From positions 1-19,788 of the forward strand of contig JAHLFQ010000239.1 in NCBI GenBank assembly GCA_018883705.1: a stretch of 19,788 bases of DNA, read 5' to 3'. Made by a program: the position numbers and the translations under genes. Below are positions 7,171-14,339 of the stretch, one piece after another. Numbering within the stretch: position 1 is the first letter of the stretch; the number at the start of each line of letters is the position of its first letter. This DNA is from Candidatus Cellulosilyticum pullistercoris. GTDB taxonomy: Bacteria; Bacillota; Clostridia; Lachnospirales; Cellulosilyticaceae. The notes under the pieces were generated by a model. The model did not search any database, was not told where the DNA came from, and saw nothing but the letters and a program-made list of their open reading frames with translations.

Positions 7171-7617
7171 TTAAGCACCTACCACAAGTACAGAAATTGT
7201 AGCAGATACGCTAGGATGTAATTTAATAGTTACTTTTTGTCCGCCTAATCCTTTAATTGCTTCTTTTAATTGGATTTTTTTCTTATCAATTTTTACACCA
7301 AATTCTTTTTGAATCGCTTCAGCAATTTCTTTTGATGTAACAGAGCCAAACACCTTACCGCCTTCACCTGTTTTAACAGTTAGCTTAATTTCTTTATCAT
7401 TAATCGTATTAGCAATTGCTTGTGCATCTTCTAATTCTTGTTGTTTACGTTTATCTTCTGATCTTTGTTCTAATTTTCTTTGATTTAAGTTAACTGCATT
7501 TGCTTCTACTGCTAATCCTTTTGGAAATAACGCATTACGTGCGTATCCATCTTTAACCTCTATTAAATCACCTTTTTTACCAACTTTTTTTACATCTTGT
7601 GTTAATATTACTTTCAT
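7171..7617 (-). CDS. rplI: 50S ribosomal protein L9
   Basis: L9 binds 23S rRNA near the L1 stalk and helps maintain reading frame. The 148-residue product matches the family length (about 148-150). The N-terminal RNA-binding domain has 'MKVILTQDVKKVGKKGDLIEVKDGYARNALFPKGLA', the diagnostic L9 signature. A charged connecting helix (about 45-75) leads to the C-terminal domain with 'GKVFGSVTSKEIAEAI' and the final beta strands. The start ATG (7615-7617) overlaps the gdpP stop codon in an ATGA arrangement, implying translational coupling to gdpP. The link of L9 with GdpP and DnaB is conserved in Firmicutes. Confidence 0.97.
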   Translation of the reverse strand: MKVILTQDVKKVGKKGDLIEVKDGYARNALFPKGLAVEANAVNLNQRKLEQRSEDKRKQQELEDAQAIANTINDKEIKLTVKTGEGGKVFGSVTSKEIAEAIQKEFGVKIDKKKIQLKEAIKGLGGQKVTIKLHPSVSATISVLVVGA

Positions 7618-9617
7618 TTTGATTCTCCTTCCTCAAAATATAGTTTAATTGCTTCTTTTAATTTAAGCTGAGCTTCTTCCATACTTACATTTTTAAGTTG
7701 TGCACCTGCAATCCCTAAGTGACCACCACCACCTAGAAGTTCCATAATACGCTGTACATTGGTATCTCCTAGTGCTCTAGCACTAATATAGATGCAGGAA
7801 TCTACCTCCGTAAATACAAATGAAGCTTTAATCCCTTTAATATTTAAAAGTTCATCAGCCACTTGAGCTGCAACAATGGTTGCATGCTCTATACTACCAG
7901 AAACTTCTGAAATAGCCATATCTTCATGCCATACCTCTGCCTTTTGAATTGCACTTGCTCTGGCTCTATATGTCTCCATATCATTTTGGAAAAGCATCCT
8001 TACTCTAGTACTATCTGCACCACTTCTTCTTAAAAAAGCTGCTGCTTCAAAAGTTCTAACACCTGCTTTAAATACAAAATTCTTTGTATCAATGGTTATT
8101 CCTGCAAGAAGTGCATCTGCCTCAATTGGATTTAACTTGATCTTATCGCTTAAGTAATTTAATATTTCAGCAATCATTTCACAAGTTGAAGAAATAAAAG
8201 GCTCTAAATAAGTAAGTACAGCTTCTTCAATGTAATCAGTGCTTTTTCTATGATGATCAAAAATAACGACTTTTTCACATAAATTTAAAATCTCAGGCGC
8301 TTCTAAATAGCTTCTACGATGTGTATCTACTATAACAAGTAGTGTATCTTTCTTTATTTCTTTTTCTGCTTCTTCTGGTGTTATAAATAAATCATCATAC
8401 TCTTTTGAATCCTTTATTCTATCATATAGACCTTTAATTGCAAAAGTAGGTTCTCGTAAAATAATCTGAGCTTTTTTCCCTACTAAACTCGCCCCACGGT
8501 ATACACCCATGGCTGCTCCTAAGCAATCCATATCTATATTTTTATGACCCATAATAAACACTTTGTCAGCTTCATGAAGTAACTCTTTAAATGCATAGGC
8601 TTTAATTCTTACTTTAACTCTTGCACTTTTTTCAACTTCTTTTGTTTTACCACCATAGAACGTATATTTATCGTAATGTTTAATAATAGCCTGGTCGCCA
8701 CCACGTCCTTGTGCTAAATCAAATGCAATACGTGCATCTTCTTTTGAATTAGGTAGACTTTTTAAATTATAACCAATCCCAATACTCACTGTAATAGGTA
8801 ATTCATTTCCTACTTGAATACCTCTTATTTCATCTAGAATATCAAACTTGGTTTCTTCCATTTTTTCAAGTTCTTTCTTACTTAAAATAAGCATATACTT
8901 ATCTTTTTCGATACGTACAATAACAGCTTCTCGTTCTTTAAACCATAGATTAATTTTCCTATCGATAATAGCCATTAGCATTGGGCGTCTCACCTCTTCT
9001 ATACTTTGGCTAATCTCATCTATATTATCGATACATAAATAACCAATGATGGTACGTTCTTCTTTTAGCTGTACTTTAAGTTTCTCTTTTTCTGTACATT
9101 CTAAAAAATAAATGGCATATTGTTTAATTCCATCTTCACGCTGAAAAGCTTCTAACATCAATTCATAGCTTTTACTTCCAATTTTAATCTTTTTACTAGA
9201 TGGTTGTTTCTCAAGCATCCATTCTCCAAGCTTACTTTCAGGAAATAAACTCTTTATATTAGTACCTATTAGCACTTTTTCTTTCATCAAATCGTTTAAG
9301 GCTTTATTATTCCATTTAATACTCCCAAACTCTTCAATAATAGCTAAAGGAATTTGTACATTTGAAAACATCGAATCTTTAATATGAGTGATTTCAGTAG
9401 TTTCTCGTTCAACTTCACCTCTTATAAAACTAGCAATTTTCTTTTCACCAACTAAACTAACTCCAAGCACAATAGCATAGATAATAAGACCTATTAGTGC
9501 TTGTGGTGCTTTAATAATTTTAGTGAGCTGAATGATCATACCTATTACTAATAAAATCTGGCATCCTCTAAATAGCATTATTGAATAAGAAAAGTGCTTA
9601 TTTAACTTTCTTTTCAT
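7614..9617 (-). CDS. gdpP: Cyclic-di-AMP phosphodiesterase GdpP (DHH/DHHA1, membrane)
   Basis: GdpP hydrolyses c-di-AMP to pApA and so sets the level of this messenger, which governs potassium and osmolyte uptake and cell-wall stress. The 667-residue protein has two N-terminal membrane helices (about 13-32 and 39-57), a PAS-like region (about 80-180), a degenerate GGDEF domain (about 185-320) without a GGDEF signature but with 'VSIGIGYN', then a DHH domain with the metal ligands H358, D362 and D364 in 'GHKNIDMDCLGA', D431 in 'VIVDTHR', D454-H455-H456 in 'FDHHRKS', and D510. DHHA1 is at about 570-660 with 'GGGGH' 629-633. All catalytic residues are present. AAAGGAAG precedes the start. It lies 17 bases after yybS and overlaps rplI by 4 bases, so it is the middle of an operon. 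Confidence 0.96.
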   Translation of the reverse strand: MKRKLNKHFSYSIMLFRGCQILLVIGMIIQLTKIIKAPQALIGLIIYAIVLGVSLVGEKKIASFIRGEVERETTEITHIKDSMFSNVQIPLAIIEEFGSIKWNNKALNDLMKEKVLIGTNIKSLFPESKLGEWMLEKQPSSKKIKIGSKSYELMLEAFQREDGIKQYAIYFLECTEKEKLKVQLKEERTIIGYLCIDNIDEISQSIEEVRRPMLMAIIDRKINLWFKEREAVIVRIEKDKYMLILSKKELEKMEETKFDILDEIRGIQVGNELPITVSIGIGYNLKSLPNSKEDARIAFDLAQGRGGDQAIIKHYDKYTFYGGKTKEVEKSARVKVRIKAYAFKELLHEADKVFIMGHKNIDMDCLGAAMGVYRGASLVGKKAQIILREPTFAIKGLYDRIKDSKEYDDLFITPEEAEKEIKKDTLLVIVDTHRRSYLEAPEILNLCEKVVIFDHHRKSTDYIEEAVLTYLEPFISSTCEMIAEILNYLSDKIKLNPIEADALLAGITIDTKNFVFKAGVRTFEAAAFLRRSGADSTRVRMLFQNDMETYRARASAIQKAEVWHEDMAISEVSGSIEHATIVAAQVADELLNIKGIKASFVFTEVDSCIYISARALGDTNVQRIMELLGGGGHLGIAGAQLKNVSMEEAQLKLKEAIKLYFEEGESK

Positions 9618-9634
9618 TGTGACTTCCTTTCTAT

Positions 9635-10621
9635 CTAAACTACAATTTTAACCTTTCTATAGTTAAAAATAGCATCAAGACATCCGAAAAACATGACTAT
9701 ATAAGGAGAAAACATAAATAAAATCACAATCACTATATAGCCTAATACTTTAATAGGCGTACTTACTGATGTATTTCTCAATAATGCAATGAGTCCTAAT
9801 GTTCCAGTAATCTGTAATAAGTTCATTAAAAACCACATAATATTGAGCCCTAATACTAAAATGGGCCCCTGCATATTCGTACTAAAATCCGAAACTAACA
9901 TACATCCCATTAATAGTAATACTGCTACCTTAGATACTCTAAATTCTAAAATTTCTCTTAGGCGAGGTAATGTCTTATCCTTACGCCTTGCTATAGCGTT
10001 AAATATGATGACAGTAACACTTGAAGCTATAACCATTTGGAATACAATAATAGCTGCATAAAGTACTTTAAGTGCCTCTACTCCAGAAGCAACAGCCATT
10101 TTCATCTGTGTAACTGCCTGTTGAAGGTCAGGGGTACTAGTACCTGCTGATATACTAAATTGCAATGCACTATCCATGGTGCTTGCAAAAGTACGACTCA
10201 CTTCATCTAACGCAGCGGCAAATTGTGCCTCAAAATCACTTCCTACTGCCTTCATTATTGCAAAATAGCCAAATACAACTGCTGCTAAACCTAAGCCTGT
10301 ATACATCATGATATTAGGTAGAGAAAGTCTCTGCTTATATAAAAATAAAATCACATAGCTAGGTATCATAACACCTACTATATAGATAAGTATACAATAG
10401 GGACTGCCCGTCAGTAAGTAAATAACTGTGCTTACTACAATATGAAAGATAAGGTGCATGTTAATGGTTAACTTATTTCTCATACAATATAATGCAAAGG
10501 GTAGCGAAAAAATAGGAAATAGTACAGTTGCTTCTTGGCTAAAAATGCCTAGTGCACTTAATAAAATGTAACAGATCATAATACCTATGAACTTCGTCAC
10601 ATTTTTTTTACTTGCTTCCAT
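9635..10621 (-). CDS. yybS: YybS family (DUF2232) integral membrane protein
   Basis: The 328-residue protein is very hydrophobic, with about eight or nine predicted membrane segments (roughly 11-27, 31-47, 54-72, 75-95, 103-123, 185-209, 231-245, 252-281, 291-316) and a soluble stretch at about 126-180. The sequence and its position directly upstream of gdpP match the YybS/DUF2232 family. The molecular function is not established; the conserved pairing suggests a role connected with c-di-AMP signalling or membrane transport (inference). The start ATG at 10621 has AAAGGAGG about nine bases upstream. It is the first gene of the yybS-gdpP-rplI-dnaB operon, which has its own extended -10 promoter. 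Confidence 0.87.
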   Translation of the reverse strand: MEASKKNVTKFIGIMICYILLSALGIFSQEATVLFPIFSLPFALYCMRNKLTINMHLIFHIVVSTVIYLLTGSPYCILIYIVGVMIPSYVILFLYKQRLSLPNIMMYTGLGLAAVVFGYFAIMKAVGSDFEAQFAAALDEVSRTFASTMDSALQFSISAGTSTPDLQQAVTQMKMAVASGVEALKVLYAAIIVFQMVIASSVTVIIFNAIARRKDKTLPRLREILEFRVSKVAVLLLMGCMLVSDFSTNMQGPILVLGLNIMWFLMNLLQITGTLGLIALLRNTSVSTPIKVLGYIVIVILFMFSPYIVMFFGCLDAIFNYRKVKIVV

Positions 10622-10672
10622 TAAAATGTGCCTCCTTTATTACTCTTAGTCACTATCAATTGACGTTGTTCT

Positions 10673-10681
10673 ATTATACCA
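10673..10681 (-). promoter_or_regulatory. Extended -10 promoter of yybS-gdpP-rplI-dnaB
   Basis: On the minus strand the sequence reads TGGTATAAT (TATAAT at 10673-10678, TGG at 10679-10681). The -35 position (AGAACT) is poor, which an extended -10 can compensate for. It lies between the rpsR terminator and the yybS start, giving a leader of about 45 nt. Confidence 0.65.
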
Positions 10682-10711
10682 TACTCTACTCTTAAAGTTC
10701 TAGTATCACAA

Positions 10712-10738
10712 TAAAAAAACCACTGCCGTAGCAGTGGT
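10712..10738 (-). terminator. Terminator of the rpsF-ssb-rpsR operon
   Basis: ACCACTGC (10719-10726) and GCAGTGGT (10731-10738) pair around a four-base loop. Read on the minus strand the hairpin is followed by a run of seven T. It lies about 50 bases after the rpsR stop. Confidence 0.9.
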
Positions 10739-10790
10739 GTGTGCATATTGGTGTGTGCTTATTTATCTCTATAAGTTTAAACGTTCAAAA

Positions 10791-11024
10791 TTAATCTTGT
10801 GTGTATGGTAAAAGTGCAATGTGTCTTGCACGTTTAATAGCAACTGTAAGTTTACGTTGTGCTTTTGCTGAGTTACCTGTAATTCTTCTTGGAAGAATTT
10901 TACCTCTTTCAGAGATGAATTTCTTTAAAGTATTAATATCTTTGTAATTAATCTTTTTGATATTATCACCAGCAAATTGGTTGATTTTACGTCTTCTACG
11001 GTTATGTCTTTTTTGCATTGCCAT
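10791..11024 (-). CDS. rpsR: 30S ribosomal protein S18
   Basis: S18 forms a heterodimer with S6 on the platform of the small ribosomal subunit. The 77-residue product has a basic N-terminus ('KRHNRRRRKI') and the family core 'INYKDINTLKKFISERGKILPRRITGNSAKAQRKLTVAIKRARHIALLPY'-type pattern (residues about 25-74). The cysteines found in zinc-binding S18 forms are absent, so this is the cysteine-free type. AGGAGGG precedes the ATG at good spacing. It is the last gene of rpsF-ssb-rpsR, 27 bases after ssb, and is followed by a terminator. Confidence 0.97.
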   Translation of the reverse strand: MAMQKRHNRRRRKINQFAGDNIKKINYKDINTLKKFISERGKILPRRITGNSAKAQRKLTVAIKRARHIALLPYTQD

Positions 11025-11051
11025 TGTGTATTCCCTCCTTTTTAATTAATA

Positions 11052-11498
11052 TTAAAATGGTAAATCGTCATCTTCATCAAAGTTAGTAGGTGTAAACCCA
11101 CTTACTGAATTCCCTGAAGAAGGACTTGGTGCCGGTGCACTAGTAGGTGCATCCATTAGCCCACGTGATTCAAAAGAAGATTTACTTTCAGCAAAGTGTT
11201 GTTCTTCTACCACGATATCTACCGATGTATGCTTAACCTTTTGTTGGTCTTCCCAAGTATTGACTTGAAGGCGTCCAACAACGGCCACCATTTGACCTTT
11301 TTTGAAATACTTTTCTGCAAATTCACCAGCTTTTCCAAACGCAACAATGTTAAAAAAGTCTACATCTGGTTCACCAGGTTTTACAAAACTTCTTCTTACA
11401 GCAAGTCCATATCTTGCAACTGCAACTGGATTTGCTGATTGCGAATAACGTACTTCCGGGTCTCTTGTTAAGCGTCCCATTAATATAGCTTTGTTCAT
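11052..11498 (-). CDS. ssb: Single-stranded DNA-binding protein (main SSB)
   Basis: SSB coats single-stranded DNA during replication, repair and recombination and recruits partner proteins through its C-terminal tip. The 148-residue protein has the OB fold (about 1-105: 'MNKAILMGRLTRDPEVRYSQ', 'FFNIVAFGKAGEFAEKYFKKGQMVAVVGRLQVNTWED'). A Pro/Ser-rich flexible linker (about 115-140) follows, and the protein ends in the canonical acidic tip 'DEDDDLPF'. Location between rpsF and rpsR is the standard bacterial arrangement. GGAAGGGG lies seven bases before the ATG. A shorter paralog (11961-12341) lies upstream. Confidence 0.96.
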   Translation of the reverse strand: MNKAILMGRLTRDPEVRYSQSANPVAVARYGLAVRRSFVKPGEPDVDFFNIVAFGKAGEFAEKYFKKGQMVAVVGRLQVNTWEDQQKVKHTSVDIVVEEQHFAESKSSFESRGLMDAPTSAPAPSPSSGNSVSGFTPTNFDEDDDLPF

Positions 11499-11525
11499 AC
11501 TCCGACCCCTTCCTTCAGGTAATTA

Positions 11526-11816
11526 TTATTTATCTTCAAGAGATACGATTAAATAACGAAGAACTTGTTCCATAATACGAACTCTGCTTTCAATCTCAGC
11601 TGGAACAGTTGTTTCAGCATTGAATTGAATGAAATAGTAGAAACCTTCTCTTTGTTTGTCGATTTCGTAAGCAAGTTTTCTTTTGCCCCAATCGTCTACG
11701 TTTGTGATTTCCCCACCAAAACGTGTGATAAGTTCTTTCACTTTTTCAAGAGTAGCTACTTTTTCTTCTTCGCTTAATGTTGAGAATAACACAACTGATA
11801 ATTCGTAATTTCTCAT
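11526..11816 (-). CDS. rpsF: 30S ribosomal protein S6
   Basis: S6 binds S18 and 16S rRNA in the small-subunit platform. With the chosen start the product has 96 residues, within the family's usual 95-100. It begins 'MRNYELSVVLFSTLSEEEK' and contains 'VDDWGKRKLAYEIDKQREGFYYFIQFNAE', a clear S6 pattern, ending 'RYLIVSLEDK'. The frame is open to a GTG at 11825, but AAAGGAGG overlaps that GTG, whereas it lies eight bases before ATG 11816; the internal ATG is therefore the start. It is first in rpsF-ssb-rpsR, with a strong promoter and a structured leader upstream. Confidence 0.96.
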   Translation of the reverse strand: MRNYELSVVLFSTLSEEEKVATLEKVKELITRFGGEITNVDDWGKRKLAYEIDKQREGFYYFIQFNAETTVPAEIESRVRIMEQVLRYLIVSLEDK

Positions 11817-11841
11817 TACTTGCACCTCCTTTTGGACTTAG

Positions 11842-11863
11842 GCCCTATGTTATGTCATAGAGC
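11842..11863 (-). promoter_or_regulatory. Hairpin in the rpsF leader, possible S6:S18 autoregulatory element
   Basis: In the minus-strand transcript, GCTCTATG (11863-11856) can pair with CATAGGGC (11849-11842) through eight pairs including one G-U, with a six-base loop. An overlapping alternative stem uses GGGC and GTCC, so the two folds exclude each other. Leaders of rpsF operons in many bacteria bind the S6:S18 complex; I did not see a clear CCG motif, so the match is unproven. Confidence 0.35.
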
Positions 11864-11886
11864 AAGGATTATTGTTACAGTTTGTA

Positions 11887-11915
11887 ATTATATCATAGGT
11901 ATTGCTACTATACAA
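11887..11915 (-). promoter_or_regulatory. Promoter of rpsF-ssb-rpsR
   Basis: On the minus strand TTGTAT (11910-11915), a 17-base spacer and TATAAT (11887-11892) with an extended TGA before it (TGATATAAT). The predicted leader to ATG 11816 is about 65 nt. Confidence 0.75.
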
Positions 11916-11960
11916 GCCTTTTATAGCTGTTTTTTATTACAAGATTATGGAATTTAATTT

Positions 11961-12341
11961 TTAGATTTCTTCTATATGCGTAACTGCCACTTCATTATCG
12001 GAATCAGATGCCAAGTGAGTAAGTTTACTACCTGCAATTTGCTGCTCTTCTGCTACAATTTCAAAGACTGTATGCTTTACATGTTCTGCATCTTCCCAAC
12101 TACTTTGATGTACTCTACCAGCAATTGTAACCATCTGCCCTTTTATAAAGTTTCTTTCAGCAAATTCTCCGTTCTTTCCAAAGGCTACAATATTAATAAA
12201 ATCTGCATCATTTTCATTAGACTTACTACGAGACCTTTTCACTGCAAGTGTATATCTTGCAATGGCTATAGGCGTATCTGAGTTTGAGTAACGTACTTCT
12301 GGATTTTTTGTTAATCTTCCCATTAATATTACTTTATTCAT
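11961..12341 (-). CDS. Second single-stranded DNA-binding protein, lacking the acidic tail
   Basis: The 126-residue product has a complete OB fold (about 1-105). By hand count it matches the neighbouring main SSB at 67 of the first 106 positions without gaps, so the two are clear paralogs. The flexible linker is only about 20 residues and the end reads 'AVTHIEEI' instead of the DDDLPF-type tip that recruits replication and repair partners. Known tail-less or altered SSB paralogs include B. subtilis SsbB, used in competence; whether this one has such a role is inference. AAGGAAGAGG lies upstream of the ATG. It follows the DUF951 gene by about 63 bases and is probably co-transcribed with it. 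No terminator was found after it, so transcripts may continue into rpsF. Confidence 0.9.
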   Translation of the reverse strand: MNKVILMGRLTKNPEVRYSNSDTPIAIARYTLAVKRSRSKSNENDADFINIVAFGKNGEFAERNFIKGQMVTIAGRVHQSSWEDAEHVKHTVFEIVAEEQQIAGSKLTHLASDSDNEVAVTHIEEI

Positions 12342-12404
12342 TCTTTAGCGCCTCTTCCTTGTGTGAGCTAGTGCTCCTTTTTGCCTCTAATAAGCCCTAC
12401 TGTT

Positions 12405-12593
12405 CTATGCCTCTGCTTTTCGGAGTACCTTCTTTACACTTTTTTCAAATTTTTCGCGAGGAATCATAATCAAATGCTTACAAGATATACAGCGCAATTT
12501 GAAGTCCGCACCCACACGAAGTACTTCCCATTCATTTGTTCCGCATGGGTGCGGTTTCTTCATTTGCACTACATCTCCAACTTGATAATTCAT
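12405..12593 (-). CDS. DUF951 family protein (62 aa)
   Basis: This small protein matches DUF951: 'YQVGDVVQMKKPHPCGTNEWEVLRVGADFKLRCISCKHLIMIPREKFEKSVKKVL'-type pattern, with conserved 'KKPHPCG', 'W.V.R.G.D.K..C..C' and 'I.PR..FE..VKK'. The three cysteines and His suggest a small zinc-ribbon-like beta protein; the family's function is not established. In many Firmicutes it is found near rpsF, ssb and chromosome-partition genes, as here. Two ATGs are adjacent: AAGGAGG is 4 bases before the first (12596) and 7 before the second (12593); the second has better spacing and fits the family start, so I use it, but the first would only add one Met. It is first in a likely two-gene unit with the second SSB. 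Confidence 0.9.
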   Translation of the reverse strand: MNYQVGDVVQMKKPHPCGTNEWEVLRVGADFKLRCISCKHLIMIPREKFEKSVKKVLRKAEA

Positions 12594-12666
12594 CATGTAC
12601 CCTCCTTATAGCTTATAACCATTTTTTTCTAGTTTTATACAACTTCTATTCATTATTTTGCTTTTT

Positions 12667-12695
12667 ATTATAATCGAAAAATTTTTTAACTCCAA
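12667..12695 (-). promoter_or_regulatory. Promoter of the DUF951-ssb2 unit
   Basis: On the minus strand TTGGAG (12690-12695), a 17-base spacer and TATAAT (12667-12672). The leader to the DUF951 start is about 65 nt. Confidence 0.65.
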
Positions 12696-12740
12696 GTCCC
12701 TCTAGCTATTTTTTTCTATAGAAATAATGAGTTCGTTCAA

Positions 12741-12792
12741 AATAAAAAAACCTTTAAAAGCATCTATTTAATATTTTGCTCCTAAAGGTTTT
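12741..12792 (-). terminator. Terminator of the rhamnogalacturonan-utilisation operon
   Basis: Arms 12747-12756 and 12783-12792 (AAAACCTTTA and TAAAGGTTTT, plus strand) enclose a second small stem AGCA/TGCT (12759-12762 with 12777-12780). On the minus strand the structure ends in seven T. It lies 32 bases after the rhaM stop. Confidence 0.8.
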
Positions 12793-12824
12793 ATTCATCA
12801 TTTCATTTATATAAGATGTTTCTT

Positions 12825-13136
12825 CTATTCTAAATAAAATACCTCTTTTAAATCTTTACTTACTGGACTATTGTCTAAATTAGTCTCCATAATATCTGCC
12901 ATATAGTCCCACCACTTTCTACAAATAGCATCCTCACTAGAAGCATTCCACTTTTCTTCATCTTCAATTTCTAAATAACCATATAGTACATTTGTTTCTT
13001 CATCTAAAAAAATAGCATAATGACTTCCACCATATCGATGAATCATTTCTTTCATTTCTGGCCATAGTGCATTATGTCTTCTTTCATATTCTTCTGCCAT
13101 TCCTTCATAGAGCTTCATCTTAAATGCTTTTCTCAT
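12825..13136 (-). CDS. rhaM: L-rhamnose mutarotase
   Basis: The enzyme interconverts the alpha and beta anomers of L-rhamnopyranose so that released rhamnose can enter catabolism. The 103-residue product matches the RhaM/DUF718 family at full length: 'MRKAFKMKLYEGMAEEYERRHNALWPEM', with the catalytic His as H21, 'YAIFLDEETNVLYGYLEIE', 'W75-W76', and the ending 'NSPVSKDLKEVFYLE', which is nearly the same as in E. coli RhaM. AAGGGGGA lies about eight bases before the ATG. It follows the GH105 gene by about 90 bases counted from stop to start less overlap (intergenic 13137-13187) and is last before the terminator, consistent with rhamnose being a product of that hydrolase. Isomerase, kinase and aldolase genes for rhamnose are not in the window. 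Confidence 0.95.
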   Translation of the reverse strand: MRKAFKMKLYEGMAEEYERRHNALWPEMKEMIHRYGGSHYAIFLDEETNVLYGYLEIEDEEKWNASSEDAICRKWWDYMADIMETNLDNSPVSKDLKEVFYLE

Positions 13137-13187
13137 ATGGTCTTTCCCCCTTACTACTACTAGGCTTTATTCTTATCTATCTCTTTT

Positions 13188-14225
13188 TTAACCCTTAATT
13201 TTATCATTTTCTAATAAAGCGCATAAAAAGGCTAATGCCAAACCTTGCCCCCAGCCTTGCATCCACTTCTTAGGTACACTTAGATAACCTTCTCGGTCTC
13301 TCATAACAGCTGTTCCACCAGAAACATTTAATACTCTACCATCTTCTGAGATATTATTACAAATCCCTTTAAGCGCTTTTTGAACATATTTAGAATGTAG
13401 TGGATTACGTCCTTCTAACATAGCTGCTGCAATACCACAAGAAGCTGATACTTCTTCGTAACTTTCTTCATCATCTAGAATAGTACGCCATAGTCCATTA
13501 TCTGTTTGTAAAAGCTTAATCGCCGCCAATTGATCTCTAAGCGCACATTCTACTTCTAAATATTTAGGATACAAATAGCACTCTGGTAATCTTTTGCCCA
13601 CTTGTGACATCGTATAAGCCGCCCAGGCATTTGCTCTTCCCCAATAAAAGCCTGACATATGGCTCTTCTCAATGTTATTGTATCCATGATACCAAAGACT
13701 TGTTTTTTCATCTTGTAAGTATTGGATATGCCAGTAATATTGATTCAGCGCATCTTCAATGAGTTCCTTATCATCATTATGAATACCTACTCTAAGTAAA
13801 AAGAAAGCGGCCATAAACAGAGTGTCTGCCCATGCTTGCTCTGGGAAGTCATTATTAGCAGATACTGTATGTTGAAGGACACCATCGCCAAAACGTAGTG
13901 CATGATTTCTTATATAGTCTACTTTCTCCATGACAACTTCCCAGTACTTTTCTTCACCTGTTGCTTCATATAAGCTAATTAAAACATGTCCCATTGCACA
14001 AGCATTTACATTGAAATCTGGTAATCCTAGTTCCATATATTCATCAATTCTATCTTTTAATAGCTCTAGATATTCTTGTTTCTTTGTAAGTTCATAAGCT
14101 TTTGCAATACCATAATAAGCCACGCCACATGACCAGCTCCATTCTAAATCCATAGTCATTGTTTTCTTTACCACTGCATCTATCATTTGCTTAATTTCAT
14201 CTTCTTGATAGCTTACTTTTAACAT
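13188..14225 (-). CDS. GH105-type unsaturated rhamnogalacturonyl hydrolase
   Basis: GH105 enzymes (B. subtilis YteR, YesR) hydrolyse the terminal unsaturated galacturonic acid from rhamnogalacturonan oligosaccharides made by lyases; the rhamnose is released in the cytoplasm. The 345-residue product (YteR 373) lacks a signal peptide and is built of alpha-alpha repeats: 'EWSWSCGVAYYGIAKAYE', 'NACAMGHVLISLYEATG', 'QHTVSANNDFPEQAWADTLFMAA', 'WYHGYN', 'FYWGRANAWAAYTMS' and 'CGIAAAMLEG'. D134 in 'WADTLFMA' corresponds to the catalytic Asp of the family, and H180 in 'WYHGY' to the active-site His. The frame is open to TTG 14264, but that extension reads through a hairpin; ATG 14225 has GGGAG eight bases upstream and is chosen. 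GH88 glucuronyl hydrolases are related, but the adjacent rhaM favours GH105. Confidence 0.88.
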   Translation of the reverse strand: MLKVSYQEDEIKQMIDAVVKKTMTMDLEWSWSCGVAYYGIAKAYELTKKQEYLELLKDRIDEYMELGLPDFNVNACAMGHVLISLYEATGEEKYWEVVMEKVDYIRNHALRFGDGVLQHTVSANNDFPEQAWADTLFMAAFFLLRVGIHNDDKELIEDALNQYYWHIQYLQDEKTSLWYHGYNNIEKSHMSGFYWGRANAWAAYTMSQVGKRLPECYLYPKYLEVECALRDQLAAIKLLQTDNGLWRTILDDEESYEEVSASCGIAAAMLEGRNPLHSKYVQKALKGICNNISEDGRVLNVSGGTAVMRDREGYLSVPKKWMQGWGQGLALAFLCALLENDKIKG

Positions 14226-14254
14226 CTTTCCTCTCCCTTTCTCTACTTGAGCGA

Positions 14255-14285
14255 AATGGTGCAAAATTTATTATTTTGCACCATT
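14255..14285 (-). repeat. Perfect hairpin between the binding-protein and GH105 genes
   Basis: Thirteen-base arms AATGGTGCAAAAT (14255-14267) and its exact complement (14273-14285) surround the loop TTATT. No T-run follows on the minus strand, so it is not a typical terminator. It may protect the 3' end of the abundant binding-protein mRNA or reduce downstream expression. Confidence 0.7.
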
Positions 14286-14339
14286 GATTATTTTTATGGA
14301 TCAACTTATTTCTTAGCTTTTAGATGTATTTACGCTTCT

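Noticed and set aside
11817..11825. GTG start for rpsF
   Set aside because: The AAAGGAGG site overlaps this codon; ATG 11816 has correct spacing and fits the S6 N-terminus.
14226..14264. Upstream TTG start for the GH105 gene
   Set aside because: It would place the start inside the 14255-14285 hairpin; ATG 14225 has a well-spaced ribosome binding site.
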